Positions 7,345 to 14,458 of a stretch of DNA of 14,458 nucleotides are shown piece by piece (position 1 is the first letter of the stretch; each line of letters begins with the position of its first letter). The notes beneath the pieces are model-generated. The model did no database searches. It was given only the letters and a program-made list of their open reading frames with translations, and was not told the DNA's origin. The DNA lies in contig CAMPHD010000042.1 in the NCBI GenBank assembly GCA_946885765.1, positions 1 through 14,458 of the forward strand. The letters run 5' to 3'. The DNA is from an uncultured Thalassospira sp. GTDB taxonomy: Bacteria; Pseudomonadota; Alphaproteobacteria; Rhodospirillales_A; Thalassospiraceae. The position numbers were made by a program, and so were the translations under genes.

Positions 7345-7350
7345 AAGGGA
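7345..7350 (+). promoter_or_regulatory. Ribosome binding site for the EF-hand gene
   Basis: AAGGGA lies four bases before GTG 7355 and seven before TTG 7358. It supports a start directly in front of the signal peptide instead of the upstream ATG at 7271. The spacing suits TTG slightly better, so the two starts cannot be separated. Confidence 0.55.
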
Positions 7351-7354
7351 ACGA

Positions 7355-8113
7355 GTGTTGCGGAAAAAAGCTGCCATATTGTTAATGACTTGTGCCGTTG
7401 TGGCGGTTTTTGGCGTTCGGGTGCCGGGATATGCCCAAAGCCTTCAGATGGATAAGGGCAGTGCGACGATTTCGCCCGAGGTCACGTCGCCGGAAATGCG
7501 CCAGTTATTGCCCTTGATCATGCAGCAATTGCAGAATAACCCGCAATTGATGGGGCAGTTCGGGCTTGGCGGGCTTGGCGCGCTTAACGGACTGGGCGGG
7601 CTTGAGGATGGTGAGGGTATGCCGACGGGTACCGGCATCAACGGTACGGGTGCGGCGGCCATCCCGGGGCTTGAAGATGCGATTGCCAAGGCGCTGGCAA
7701 AGCAGAATGCGGCGAGCGCTGCGGCAACCGGCATCCCCGAACAGGTGACAATGTATCGGCAGCAATATCACCCGATCGACATGGATCACGATGCGCGCAT
7801 CAGTGCCGACGAGGCGGCGGCCTATGCGAGCTGGATGTTCCGGCGGCGTGATATCAATGGCGACAGTGTTCTGGTGGCGCGTGAATTTGCCGCGGTCGAG
7901 GCATTGCCGGGGTCGTCTGAGGCCAACCGGCAGCGGTTGCGGACCGAAAGCCGCCGGCTGGAATTGCTGTTTGGCAGTGTTGATGCCAATTCTGACAAAA
8001 TGATCAGCAAGGATGAATTCCTTGACTATGCCAAGGCGCAGTTTGATGAAAAGCGCGGCGAGGCGGCGGATCTTGACCCGTTTGCCTTTCAGACGGTTTT
8101 GCCGTTTCAGTAG
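7355..8113 (+). CDS. Exported EF-hand calcium-binding protein with Gly-rich segment
   Basis: The function is not known. The predicted product (252 residues) has a Sec signal peptide: basic LRKK, a hydrophobic core to about residue 22, and likely cleavage after GYA (27), so it should act in the periplasm or outside. A Gln/Leu stretch (MQQLQNNPQLM) is followed by a Gly-rich low-complexity segment (about 70-99), then an Ala-rich helix. Three EF-hand loops follow, each with Asp at position 1 and Glu at position 12: 142-153 (DMDHDARISADE), 166-177 (DINGDSVLVARE) and 210-221 (DANSDKMISKDE). I chose GTG 7355, with AAGGGA four bases upstream; TTG at 7358 is equally possible. The frame is open back to an ATG at 7271, but that would bury the signal peptide. 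Calcium binding is inferred from the loops; a sensory or structural role cannot be chosen. Confidence 0.8.
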   Translation: MLRKKAAILLMTCAVVAVFGVRVPGYAQSLQMDKGSATISPEVTSPEMRQLLPLIMQQLQNNPQLMGQFGLGGLGALNGLGGLEDGEGMPTGTGINGTGAAAIPGLEDAIAKALAKQNAASAAATGIPEQVTMYRQQYHPIDMDHDARISADEAAAYASWMFRRRDINGDSVLVAREFAAVEALPGSSEANRQRLRTESRRLELLFGSVDANSDKMISKDEFLDYAKAQFDEKRGEAADLDPFAFQTVLPFQ

Positions 8114-8131
8114 CGGGGATGCCGTGCCCCG
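8114..8131 (+). terminator. Weak hairpin right after the EF-hand gene
   Basis: CGGGG (8114-8118) and CCCCG (8127-8131) can pair around an eight-base loop, starting at the third base of the stop codon's next triplet. No T-run follows, so this is only a possible weak terminator. Confidence 0.25.
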
Positions 8132-8174
8132 GTGGCGTTTAACCGATTTGTCATGGCTTGGCGCGTGACAAAAC

Positions 8175-8189
8175 ATGCCCGCCGGGCAT
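8175..8189. terminator. Perfect inverted repeat between the EF-hand gene and corA
   Basis: ATGCCC (8175-8180) and GGGCAT (8184-8189) pair around three bases. On the plus strand no T-run follows; on the minus strand GTTTTG follows. It may be a terminator-like hairpin or a protein-binding palindrome. The 150 bases between the two genes hold nothing else that I can name. Confidence 0.3.
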
Positions 8190-8266
8190 ATGACAGGAAA
8201 CGCACAAGCCCCAAATAGACCGGTACCCGGCAATGTCCGGTAATCTGGCGCGGATGGAGAGTGACC

Positions 8267-9307
8267 ATGGACAGCAACGAGTTTTTTGCCCCGGCCCGGA
8301 CCCCGTCGGACGATACGGCGGCACCGGCGGACGATGCTGCATTGGTCAGTAGTGGCGGTGCCGGTGAGGGCGAAATCAGTGCTGCGGAAAGTGTAAAGCC
8401 GCCAAAGGCGGAACGCACACCGGTCTGGATCGACCTTTTGAATCCATCCGATGATGAAATCCACGAGATCGAAAAGCGGTTCGATATCGAAGTCCCGACC
8501 CGCGAGGAAATGCAGGAAATCGAGCTTTCATCGCGGCTCTATGACGAGGATGGCGCGCTTTTCATGACGGTATCGGTGCTTAACAAGGCCAATAGTGACG
8601 AGCCGGAAACGACCGCGATCACCTTTATCCTGGTCAAGAAAACCCTGATCACGCTGCGTTATGCCGACCCGGTGCCGTTCAAGACCTTTATCCGGCGGGT
8701 CAATCGCAGCCCGTCGCTGGCGTCCAGTGCCGAGGCGGTTCTGTTCGGGTTGCTGGAACAGATTGTCGACCGGCTGGCCGATATCATGGAACAGGCGGCA
8801 GCCGACCTTGAAGGGTTATCGAACATCGTTTTTGCCAATCCCGATGACCCGGCCCATGATCAGGATCACCGGGCGGTTCTGCGCCGCATCGGGCGGGCCG
8901 GGAACCTTTCGGGCAAGGCCAAGGACAGTTTGCTGAACCTGCATCGGCTGGGGCTGTTTCTGTCGACGCAGACGCGGCTTAAAAAGGATGCCAAGACGCG
9001 GCTTAAAACTATTTCGCGCGATATCGTGTCGATCACCGAACATGCCAATTTCATCGCGAACAAGGTGACGTTCCTGCTTGATGCGACGCTGGGCATGATC
9101 AATCTGGAACAGAACAATATCATCAAGATTTTCTCGGTCGCCGCCGCAGCATTTCTGCCGCCGACCCTGATCGCCAGCATTTATGGCATGAACTTTGACG
9201 TCATGCCGGAACTCGACTGGCAGTTTGGTTATCCGCTGGCGATTGGGTTGATGGTGCTGTCGGCCGTTCTTCCGCTTTGGTATTTCAAGCGGAAGGGGTG
9301 GCTTTAG
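8267..9307 (+). CDS. corA: CorA-family magnesium/divalent cation transporter
   Basis: CorA proteins are pentameric inner-membrane channels for Mg2+ and sometimes Co2+ or Ni2+. The 346-residue product has a large cytoplasmic N-terminal domain starting near TPVWIDLLNPSDDE, long helices, and two C-terminal membrane segments (about 288-306 and 321-340). The signature YGMNF (306-310) ends the first, and the protein ends with basic KRKGWL, all as in CorA. The GMN motif is shared with ZntB, so the transported ion is not certain. The first 50 residues are Ala/Asp/Ser-rich and probably disordered, an extension compared with short CorA proteins. Start: ATG 8267 has GGAG seven bases upstream; an in-frame GTG at 8261 is too close to it. 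The 3' end overlaps the convergent regulator gene by four bases. Confidence 0.93.
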   Translation: MDSNEFFAPARTPSDDTAAPADDAALVSSGGAGEGEISAAESVKPPKAERTPVWIDLLNPSDDEIHEIEKRFDIEVPTREEMQEIELSSRLYDEDGALFMTVSVLNKANSDEPETTAITFILVKKTLITLRYADPVPFKTFIRRVNRSPSLASSAEAVLFGLLEQIVDRLADIMEQAAADLEGLSNIVFANPDDPAHDQDHRAVLRRIGRAGNLSGKAKDSLLNLHRLGLFLSTQTRLKKDAKTRLKTISRDIVSITEHANFIANKVTFLLDATLGMINLEQNNIIKIFSVAAAAFLPPTLIASIYGMNFDVMPELDWQFGYPLAIGLMVLSAVLPLWYFKRKGWL

Positions 9308-10335
9308 GTGGTGGCTTTAAACCGTTCGCGGTAGTCGCTGGGCGCCACACCCAGATGTTTGACGAAGCAGCGGCGCATGCGTTCGTCATCGCCAAAGCCA
9401 CAGGTGATTGCGATCTGGCTTATGCGTTTTTCGGTTTGTTCAAGGGCGGTTCTGGCGGCTTCGAGGCGCATCAGTTCGACTGCGCGCGCCGGGCTTAGGC
9501 CGGTGGCGGTTTTGTAGGTGCGCGAAAAGTTGCGCGGGCTCATGCCCGTTTGTTCGGCGAGGTCTTCGACCGAAAGGCGGATTTGAAGGTTTTGCGCGAT
9601 CCAGCCATGCAGATCATCAAAGCGCCCGGTGCTGTCATTGGCCTGATGTTCAAGCGGCAGGCTGAATTGTGACTGGCCGCCGGGGCGACGGATAAACACG
9701 ATCAGGCTGCGCGCAACGGCCAAGGCCGCGTTCCGGCCAAGATCCTGTTCGATCATCGCGACCGCCATATCAATCCCGGTTGTTACCCCGGCCGATGTCC
9801 AGACGGGGCCATCGCGGACAAAGATCGGATCGGGGGCGACGCGGCTTTGCGGGAACATGGTTTGCAGACGGTCGCACCAGCGCCAGTGGGTGACACAGGC
9901 GCGATCATCAAGCATCCCGGCGGCACCGAGAAAAAACGCCCCGATACAGACCGAGCCGATGCGGGTGATTTTACCCCGGTATTTTTCAAGCCAGCCGATC
10001 AGATTGGCATCGCCCAGCGCATCAAGCATTTCATCGGAGCCGGCGGCGATCAGGGTGTGGATTTCACCCGGATCAAGATCGGCAAGGGCGACGGTATCAA
10101 GGGCGATACCGGTATCGGTCATGACCGGGCCGCCGTGGCTTGAGGCCAATATGGTGCGATAAAGCGGGGTGCCGTGTGTGCCATCTGCCGGGTCGCGGGC
10201 CTCGTGAAAGGCCTGTAAGGGGCCTGTGACATCGAGCATCACGGTTTGCGGGGTGAGGATGAAAACGATGAGGCGGGTCGGATTGGGTCGCCGGGGCATC
10301 AAGGGGTTTGTCCTGAAATGAGGGGTTGTTGTCAT
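9304..10335 (-). CDS. GlxA-like transcription regulator (DJ-1/PfpI domain plus AraC HTH)
   Basis: The 343-residue protein joins an N-terminal DJ-1/PfpI-type domain (about 20-200) to a C-terminal AraC/XylS DNA-binding domain (about 245-340). The first has LDVTGPLQAFHEA, the nucleophile-elbow segment GSVCIGAFFLGAAG with Cys130, and the VTHWRWCDRL segment usual in GlxA-type regulators. The second has two HTHs, the first around LSVEDLAEQTGMSPRNFSRTY and the second around ISQIAITCGFGDDERMRRCF. Such proteins act as cytoplasmic regulators, often of nearby amine or amide metabolism genes; the ligand is unknown. It is divergent from the hydrolase gene 62 bases away, which is the likely target. The ATG at 10335 lacks a ribosome site. 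ATG 10299 has AGGA 11 bases upstream and may be the true start. Confidence 0.88.
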   Translation of the reverse strand: MTTTPHFRTNPLMPRRPNPTRLIVFILTPQTVMLDVTGPLQAFHEARDPADGTHGTPLYRTILASSHGGPVMTDTGIALDTVALADLDPGEIHTLIAAGSDEMLDALGDANLIGWLEKYRGKITRIGSVCIGAFFLGAAGMLDDRACVTHWRWCDRLQTMFPQSRVAPDPIFVRDGPVWTSAGVTTGIDMAVAMIEQDLGRNAALAVARSLIVFIRRPGGQSQFSLPLEHQANDSTGRFDDLHGWIAQNLQIRLSVEDLAEQTGMSPRNFSRTYKTATGLSPARAVELMRLEAARTALEQTEKRISQIAITCGFGDDERMRRCFVKHLGVAPSDYRERFKATT

Positions 10336-10397
10336 TTATGCCATTTGATGATCGGATAATCTAGGCACAACATTCAAACACGCCGGAGAGATTGAGA
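10336..10397. promoter_or_regulatory. Divergent promoter region between the GlxA-like regulator and the hydrolase
   Basis: The 62 bases separate two divergent starts. On the plus strand GATAAT (10355-10360) is a good -10 candidate. TTGTCA at 10329-10334 could be its -35, but the spacer would be 20 bases, longer than usual. GGAGAG (10385-10390) is the hydrolase ribosome site, seven bases before ATG 10398. The site bound by the regulator, if any, is expected here but I see no clear operator. Confidence 0.4.
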
Positions 10398-10964
10398 ATG
10401 ACCGAGATCGAAAACACCGCCCTGATCATGATCGACTGGCAGCAGGGCTTTGCCGACCTTGATTATTGGGGGCAGCGCAACAACCCGGAGGCCGAGGCCA
10501 ATGGCGCGATGCTTCTGGCGCATTGGCGGGTAGAGGGCGCACCGGTCATTCACGTGCATCACGACTCAACCACGCCGACATCGCGGCTTTATCCCGATCA
10601 TCCGGGGCATCAATTCATTGAGTTTGCGACGCCAATGGATGGCGAGGCGGTTTATGGCAAGCAGGTCAATTCGGCCTTTATCGAGACGGCTCTTGAGGCC
10701 GATTTGCGCGCACGCGGGATTTCAAAGGTCGTTCTGTGCGGGATATCGACCGATCATTGCGTGAATACCACGACGCGGATGGCGGCGAACCTTGGCTTTG
10801 AGGTGACGATTGTCAGCGATGCCTGCTTTGCGTTTGAACGGAAATTGCCCGACGGGCGGGTTTTTGATGCCGATCTTGTGCATGATGTGGCGCTGGCGAG
10901 CCTGAATGGCGAGTTTGCCAAGGTTTGCACGACAGATCAGGTGATCGGGGGGAAATGCGATTGA
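10398..10964 (+). CDS. Isochorismatase-family cysteine hydrolase
   Basis: The 188-residue product is a typical single-domain isochorismatase-like hydrolase of the cytoplasm. The expected catalytic triad is visible: Asp13 in IMIDWQQGF, Lys88 in VYGKQVNSAF, and Cys121 in GISTDHCVNTTTR. The sequence before the cysteine includes the conserved non-proline turn region of the family. Members hydrolyse amides or related bonds (nicotinamide, N-carbamoylsarcosine, isochorismate and others); the substrate cannot be told from sequence. Start: ATG 10398 with GGAGAG seven bases upstream; an in-frame TTG at 10392 is less likely. It is divergent from the GlxA-like regulator and 56 bases before the flavoprotein gene on the same strand, so both may be one unit. 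Confidence 0.9.
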   Translation: MTEIENTALIMIDWQQGFADLDYWGQRNNPEAEANGAMLLAHWRVEGAPVIHVHHDSTTPTSRLYPDHPGHQFIEFATPMDGEAVYGKQVNSAFIETALEADLRARGISKVVLCGISTDHCVNTTTRMAANLGFEVTIVSDACFAFERKLPDGRVFDADLVHDVALASLNGEFAKVCTTDQVIGGKCD

Positions 10965-11020
10965 CTTGCGTTTCACGGTGACGCAGTTTCCCCATCTGAT
11001 TCCCGCAAAAGGTATGCCCC

Positions 11021-11641
11021 ATGACGAAAATCGATACCCCGGAAAAGCTGCGCGAGATTTATGGAATGCCAATGGAACTGGCGGTTTCAAAGGCGCTGCC
11101 GAAGCTTGACCCGCATTGTCGGCATTTCATCGAACTGGCACCCTTTGCGGTGATTTCATCAGCCGATGCCAAGGGCAATGGCGATGTCAGCCCGCGCGGC
11201 GACGGGCCGGGCTTTATCAAGGTGCTTGATGACAACACGCTTCTGATGCCGGATCGTCCGGGTAATAACCGTGTCGATACGTTATCGAACATCATTGAAA
11301 ATCCAAATGTCGGGATGCTGTTTTTCGTGCCCGGCTTCAACGATACGCTGCGTGTGAATGGCACGGCGGAAATCCATAATGACCCGGAATTGCTGGCGCA
11401 TTTTGCCGATACGCCGCGCCCGCCGATCACGGTGATCAAAATCCGGGTCAAGGAAGCGTTCCTGCATTGTGCGAAATCGCTGATGCGCTCCAGGCTTTGG
11501 AGCATCGAGAGCCAGGTGGACCGCAAGGTGATGCCGACCCTTGGCAAGATCATCAAGGATCAGACGGCAGCGAGTTTTGACGTCGGCACCCAGGAAGATG
11601 CCGATAATTATTTCGCGCAATCCATCGCGGAACGCGGATAA
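11021..11641 (+). CDS. PPOX-type FMN-dependent flavoprotein (pyridoxamine 5'-phosphate oxidase-like)
   Basis: The 206-residue protein has the split-barrel flavin-binding fold of the pyridoxamine 5'-phosphate oxidase superfamily. Visible segments are APFAVISSADAKGNGDVSP (40-58), RGDGPGF (59-65), PDRPGNNRVDTLSN (77-90), NPNVGMLFFVPG (94-105) and TLRVNGTA (109-116). The run of DVSPRGDGPGF and PDRPGNNR matches the PPOX subfamily typified by Deinococcus DR2398 and mycobacterial MSMEG_1061, as I remember it. It is not PdxH, whose C-terminal substrate motif is absent. Its reaction is unknown; related proteins reduce or bind flavin-linked substrates. The ATG at 11021 has AAAAGG eight bases upstream. 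It may be cotranscribed with the hydrolase 56 bases before it. Confidence 0.87.
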   Translation: MTKIDTPEKLREIYGMPMELAVSKALPKLDPHCRHFIELAPFAVISSADAKGNGDVSPRGDGPGFIKVLDDNTLLMPDRPGNNRVDTLSNIIENPNVGMLFFVPGFNDTLRVNGTAEIHNDPELLAHFADTPRPPITVIKIRVKEAFLHCAKSLMRSRLWSIESQVDRKVMPTLGKIIKDQTAASFDVGTQEDADNYFAQSIAERG

Positions 11642-11667
11642 GGCGGATCGCGCGATTACGCATTTGA

Positions 11668-11688
11668 CGGCGGGGCAGGTCCCCGCCG
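11668..11688. terminator. Strong GC hairpin between the flavoprotein gene and rnpB
   Basis: CGGCGGGG (11668-11675) pairs perfectly with CCCCGCCG (11681-11688) around the loop CAGGT. It lies 26 bases after the flavoprotein stop and about 30 bases beyond the 3' end of rnpB, so it could stop transcription from both sides. Neither side has a strong T-run, so efficiency as an intrinsic terminator is uncertain. Confidence 0.6.
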
Positions 11689-11717
11689 ATCTGTTATCGG
11701 CATCCGAAAAGAAATAA

Positions 11718-12109
<392 letters not shown>

Positions 12110-12116
12110 TGGGCGT

Positions 12117-12145
12117 GATGTAGGTGACATTGGTCGCGTCGTCAA
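12117..12145 (-). promoter_or_regulatory. Promoter candidate for rnpB
   Basis: On the minus strand TTGACG (12145-12140) is followed after exactly 17 bases by TACATC (12122-12117). The RNA would start about seven bases later, near 12110, just at the first base of helix P1. The -35 is close to consensus and the -10 is weak, but the agreement of spacing and start point with the mature RNA end makes it credible. Confidence 0.6.
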
Positions 12146-12155
12146 GAAAAAGCAG

Positions 12156-12174
12156 CTTATACAGGGACTTATAC
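12156..12174 (+). repeat. Short direct repeat CTTATAC upstream of rnpB and the solute-binding protein gene
   Basis: CTTATAC occurs at 12156-12162 and 12168-12174, 12 bases apart, followed by the palindrome ACGATCGT (12173-12180). It lies upstream of the rnpB promoter candidate on one side and about 130 bases before the solute-binding protein gene on the other. It could be a pair of -10-like elements or a regulator site. The rest of the roughly 200 bases between rnpB and the next gene shows nothing I recognise. Confidence 0.3.
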
Positions 12175-12307
12175 GATCGTCATTCTAACCATGCCAAAAA
12201 TGCATGGAAGCCCGGAAAACTGCGGGTTTGCCATATCCCTCGTAAGGGGGTATGTCCTGTTTCCGGCTCATATTGATGATGCCCGGTTTTCATGTGAAGG
12301 ATTGGCC

Positions 12308-13120
12308 ATGCGTGCGGCGCTTTGGATTTTAAGCGCATTGATGATCTTTTGTGCTGTGCCCTTGCGGGCGCAGGCCAAAGATCTGCGCCTGTGCTATGAC
12401 GACTGGCCGCCTTATGCCTATGACGATCAGGGTGTTGCGCGCGGGCTTGCGGTGGATATGGCCACCGAATTCCTTGAAAATGCCGGGCATTCCGTCAGTT
12501 TTGTCGAAATGCCGCTCGCACGGTGCCGTTTCTCGCTGCGGTATGGGGCGGTGGATGGTTTGCTGCTTGATGATCTGTTCAAGGCCGATGAAACCGGGCT
12601 TGTCATATCCGCCGAGTCCCTTGTCAGCCAGGTGACGGTGGCGGTTGTGCGATCAAGTTTCAGTCTTGCGACCTATCAGGGGCCAGACAGCCTTGATAAC
12701 ACCAACTGGCTTAAGGTGATCGGGCAGCCCTATCCCGACGAAATCCTTGCCAATGACACCATGCATCCGGTGGAAGTCGCCGAATATGCCAAGGGTTACG
12801 AGATGCTGAAACGGCACTATGTCGATGTGCTGTTTACCGATCTGGCCTGCCTGCGTTTTGCCGGTGGGGATCAGAAAAACCTGATGGAGTTCAAGGTCCT
12901 GCGTCCGGCGGTCGACATTGCCAAGCGTTATCTTAGCCTGCGGCCCGATCTTTCCCCGGTCCTGCATGATTTTGACCGGGAAATGGCGCGCGGGCTTCTG
13001 ACTGGGGTGGTTGATGATATCTATCACCGGCATCTTGGCTTTGGCCGGGTCGGGTTTGAGCGCTATGTCGGGCTATCGGATATTCCGATTGCCAATCCGG
13101 GCGGGCTGATCGTTCAGTAA
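12308..13120 (+). CDS. Periplasmic family-3 solute-binding protein, orphan
   Basis: The 270-residue product has a Sec signal peptide (hydrophobic residues 4-18, cleavage after AQA at 23). The mature part begins KDLRLCYDDWPPYAYDDQG, the usual opening of the SBP_bac_3 fold with its aromatic ligand-contact patch. RGLAVDMATEFLENAGHSV and the MPLARCRFSLRYGAVDGL region follow, which also fit this family. Such proteins bind amino acids or similar small solutes in the periplasm for ABC transporters or for sensing. No permease or ATPase gene is next to it, so a partner, if any, is elsewhere. Start: ATG 12308 has GAAGGA six bases upstream; the frame runs back to 12191 but that would place 39 residues before the signal peptide. 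The ligand is unknown. It ends tail-to-tail over the amidase gene with a seven-base overlap. Confidence 0.85.
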   Translation: MRAALWILSALMIFCAVPLRAQAKDLRLCYDDWPPYAYDDQGVARGLAVDMATEFLENAGHSVSFVEMPLARCRFSLRYGAVDGLLLDDLFKADETGLVISAESLVSQVTVAVVRSSFSLATYQGPDSLDNTNWLKVIGQPYPDEILANDTMHPVEVAEYAKGYEMLKRHYVDVLFTDLACLRFAGGDQKNLMEFKVLRPAVDIAKRYLSLRPDLSPVLHDFDREMARGLLTGVVDDIYHRHLGFGRVGFERYVGLSDIPIANPGGLIVQ

Positions 13121-13845
13121 CGTCCGGCTTTAACCAGCAATGCGCGCAAGATTGCGGTGCATTCACCGTCCAGCTTCCCCGAAATATCAGCCTGTCGCCA
13201 GTGACGCTGAAAGGCGATGCGGCGTTTAAGTGGATCATTGGGGCCATATCCCAGACGATCCAGCAGCGCGTCAAATTCGGTTTCGGTGCAGGCTTCATCG
13301 CCCTTCGCGTTATCCACCGTTGCCCATAATCCGATGCCGTTGGCGGCAAGTCGATCCCACGGGAAAAGTTCGCCGGGGTCTTCCTTGCGGTCCGGGGCCA
13401 TGTCGGAATGGGCGATGATGCGATCCGGGCGGATATCGTGACGGGTCAGGATATCGCGGCACAGCGCGATGACGGCATCGATCTGGATATCGGGAAAGGC
13501 GCGATAACCAAATTCATGGCCGGGATTGACGATTTCGATGCCGATGGAGTTCGAGTTCACATCGTCGCATTCCTGCCACTGGCCGCGCCCGGCATGCCAG
13601 GCGCGTTTATCCTCGTCGACCAGTTGGAAAATGGTGCCGTCTTCCTCGACCAGATAGTGGCTGGAGACCGAGGCGACGGGATCGCACAGACGATCCAGCG
13701 CGGCCTTACCGCTTTGCATGCCGGTATAATGCAGGACGAGGATATCGACCTTGCGGTCCCCCGCAGCATCACCGGGCCGGTCGCCGCAATTGGGCGAGGG
13801 ATGGGTGATGATGCGGTTCTTGAGGGCGTCGTTTCCGGCGGGCAT
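13114..13845 (-). CDS. N-acetylmuramoyl-L-alanine amidase, AmpD/AmiD type (Amidase_2)
   Basis: This zinc enzyme family cleaves the MurNAc- or anhydroMurNAc-L-Ala amide bond. The expected ligands are visible: His39 in ILVLHYTG, His146 in IIAHSDMAP, and Asp156 in RKEDPGELFPW. Glu104 in IGIEIVN and Lys154, which match catalytic positions of AmpD, are present too. The Amidase_2 domain spans about residues 30-170. The last 50-60 residues (from ETEFDALLDRLGYG) resemble the small helical peptidoglycan-binding-like domain seen in AmiD. No signal peptide or lipobox is seen, so a cytoplasmic AmpD-like recycling role is more likely, but the domain build is closer to AmiD; hence no gene symbol. The start is ATG 13845, six bases after the EamA gene stop, so the two form an operon. 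Confidence 0.9.
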   Translation of the reverse strand: MPAGNDALKNRIITHPSPNCGDRPGDAAGDRKVDILVLHYTGMQSGKAALDRLCDPVASVSSHYLVEEDGTIFQLVDEDKRAWHAGRGQWQECDDVNSNSIGIEIVNPGHEFGYRAFPDIQIDAVIALCRDILTRHDIRPDRIIAHSDMAPDRKEDPGELFPWDRLAANGIGLWATVDNAKGDEACTETEFDALLDRLGYGPNDPLKRRIAFQRHWRQADISGKLDGECTAILRALLVKAGRY

Positions 13846-13851
13846 TGCGGT

Positions 13852-14458
13852 CTAGTCCATTCCCTGTTCCTGTTGCTGCGGCGGTTTGCGCAGCATGATC
13901 ACGGCAACACCGGCCAGAACCGTCATGCCGCCGATGATCTTAAGCGTGCTGACGGTTTCGTCAAACACAAGGAACGACCCGGCGACACTGATCACCGGGG
14001 CCAGCAACGACCACGGCACCACCACATTCACATCCTGCGTTTTCAGAAGATGATACCAGAAGCCATAGGCAACGATGGACGACATCACGACGGTGAAAGT
14101 CGTGTTGGCCCATGCGACCCAGCTTGCATTGAATACGGCATCAACGGCGGCGGGTTCGAGCAACAGCGAGAGGATCAGCAATTGCGGGGCGGCCATCAGC
14201 GCCATCCAGCCATTAAGCTGGAAGGTATCGATATTGCCGAGTTTCTTGATCATGACATTGGCAACCGCCCACATGAAGGCGGCAAACACCACCAGCAACA
14301 GGGGCAATTGCAGGTCGGTCATGGTCGGGTCCCAGAACATGATCATCACCCCGGCAAAGGCCAGCGTCATGCCCGAAAGCCGTTTCCAGCCCAGCCGGTC
14401 ATTAAAGAAATAGGTCGCCAGCATCGAGGAAAATGGCACGCCAAGCAGAATGATGATC
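13852..14458 (-). CDS. EamA (DMT superfamily) transporter, C-terminal part, cut by window edge
   Basis: About 201 residues of an inner-membrane transporter are visible, and the frame stays open to the window end. The GTG at 14439 is not the real start, since residues before it (IIILLG) continue a membrane helix and EamA proteins are near 290-300 residues. The visible part starts in the first EamA repeat (VPFSSMLATYFFNDRLGWKR, AFAGVMIMF) and contains the whole second repeat, with about seven hydrophobic segments. It ends ETVSTLKIIGGMTVLAGVAVIM and a short basic, Gln-rich tail. This glutamate-containing end pattern is typical of the family. Substrates of EamA proteins are varied (amino acids, metabolites), so none is proposed. 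It lies upstream of the amidase in one operon. Confidence 0.88.
   Translation of the reverse strand, partial: IIILLGVPFSSMLATYFFNDRLGWKRLSGMTLAFAGVMIMFWDPTMTDLQLPLLLVVFAAFMWAVANVMIKKLGNIDTFQLNGWMALMAAPQLLILSLLLEPAAVDAVFNASWVAWANTTFTVVMSSIVAYGFWYHLLKTQDVNVVVPWSLLAPVISVAGSFLVFDETVSTLKIIGGMTVLAGVAVIMLRKPPQQQEQGMD

Larger units (their letters stand above)
6833..7354. other. Gene-free control region between mraZ and the EF-hand gene
   Basis: This stretch of about 520 bases contains no convincing gene. Short open frames here on both strands are rich in residues forced by the TGGG repeats and have no family resemblance. It holds the mraZ leader, several sets of TGGG boxes on both strands (listed separately), and an extended -10 candidate for the rightward gene. 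A small inverted repeat (ATCCC at 7220-7224 with GGGAT at 7232-7236) lacks a T-run and is not a clear terminator. I cannot place the leftward mraZ promoter with confidence. A minus-strand TTGACC at 6967-6962, inside the first array, could be a -35 element, but the matching -10 position (TACCCC) is poor. Confidence 0.7.

Noticed and set aside
7271..7354. Upstream ATG start for the EF-hand gene
   Set aside because: It would put 28 charged residues before the signal peptide, and the extended -10 candidate and ribosome site both lie downstream of it.
9304..10335. Reading the regulator as a DJ-1-type protease or chaperone
   Set aside because: The C-terminal AraC-type double HTH is complete and the overall build is that of GlxA-like regulators.

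Overview
The window looks like chromosomal DNA of an alphaproteobacterium. The GC content is moderate to high, the division and cell-wall (dcw) cluster has the canonical order, and the protein styles fit Rhodospirillales. Thalassospira-like is my best guess from protein character, not from any search.

Region 1 (1-6832, minus strand) is the promoter-proximal part of the dcw operon. In transcription order it reads mraZ, rsmH (mraW), ftsL, ftsI, murE, murF and the first 67 codons of mraY. The first three junctions are 4-base ATGA overlaps. murE starts with TTG inside the end of ftsI, so five genes form one translationally packed unit. Together they encode the operon's own regulator, a 16S rRNA methyltransferase, a divisome scaffold protein, the septal transpeptidase, and the enzymes adding meso-DAP and D-Ala-D-Ala to the peptidoglycan precursor before MraY loads it on lipid.

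Region 2 (6833-7354) is a gene-free control region between mraZ and a rightward gene. It holds TGGG boxes at 10-base steps, the form known for MraZ binding sites. They are arranged as two main arrays on opposite strands plus satellites. This is the most notable non-coding structure in the window.

Region 3 (7355-9307, plus strand) has an exported three-EF-hand protein and a CorA-type divalent cation transporter. Region 4 (9304-11641) is a small accessory module: a GlxA-like regulator (DJ-1/PfpI plus AraC HTH) divergent from an isochorismatase-fold cysteine hydrolase, then a PPOX-type flavoprotein. Region 5 (11668-12145) contains the RNase P RNA gene rnpB on the minus strand, with a promoter candidate and a strong hairpin beyond its 3' end. 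Region 6 (12308-14458) has an orphan periplasmic family-3 solute-binding protein facing a minus-strand pair: an AmpD/AmiD-like amidase and an EamA-type transporter cut by the window edge.

Most of the content is conserved housekeeping. I do not see a clearly new multi-gene system. The double MraZ-box region, and its possible reach to the divergent EF-hand gene, is the observation I would follow first.
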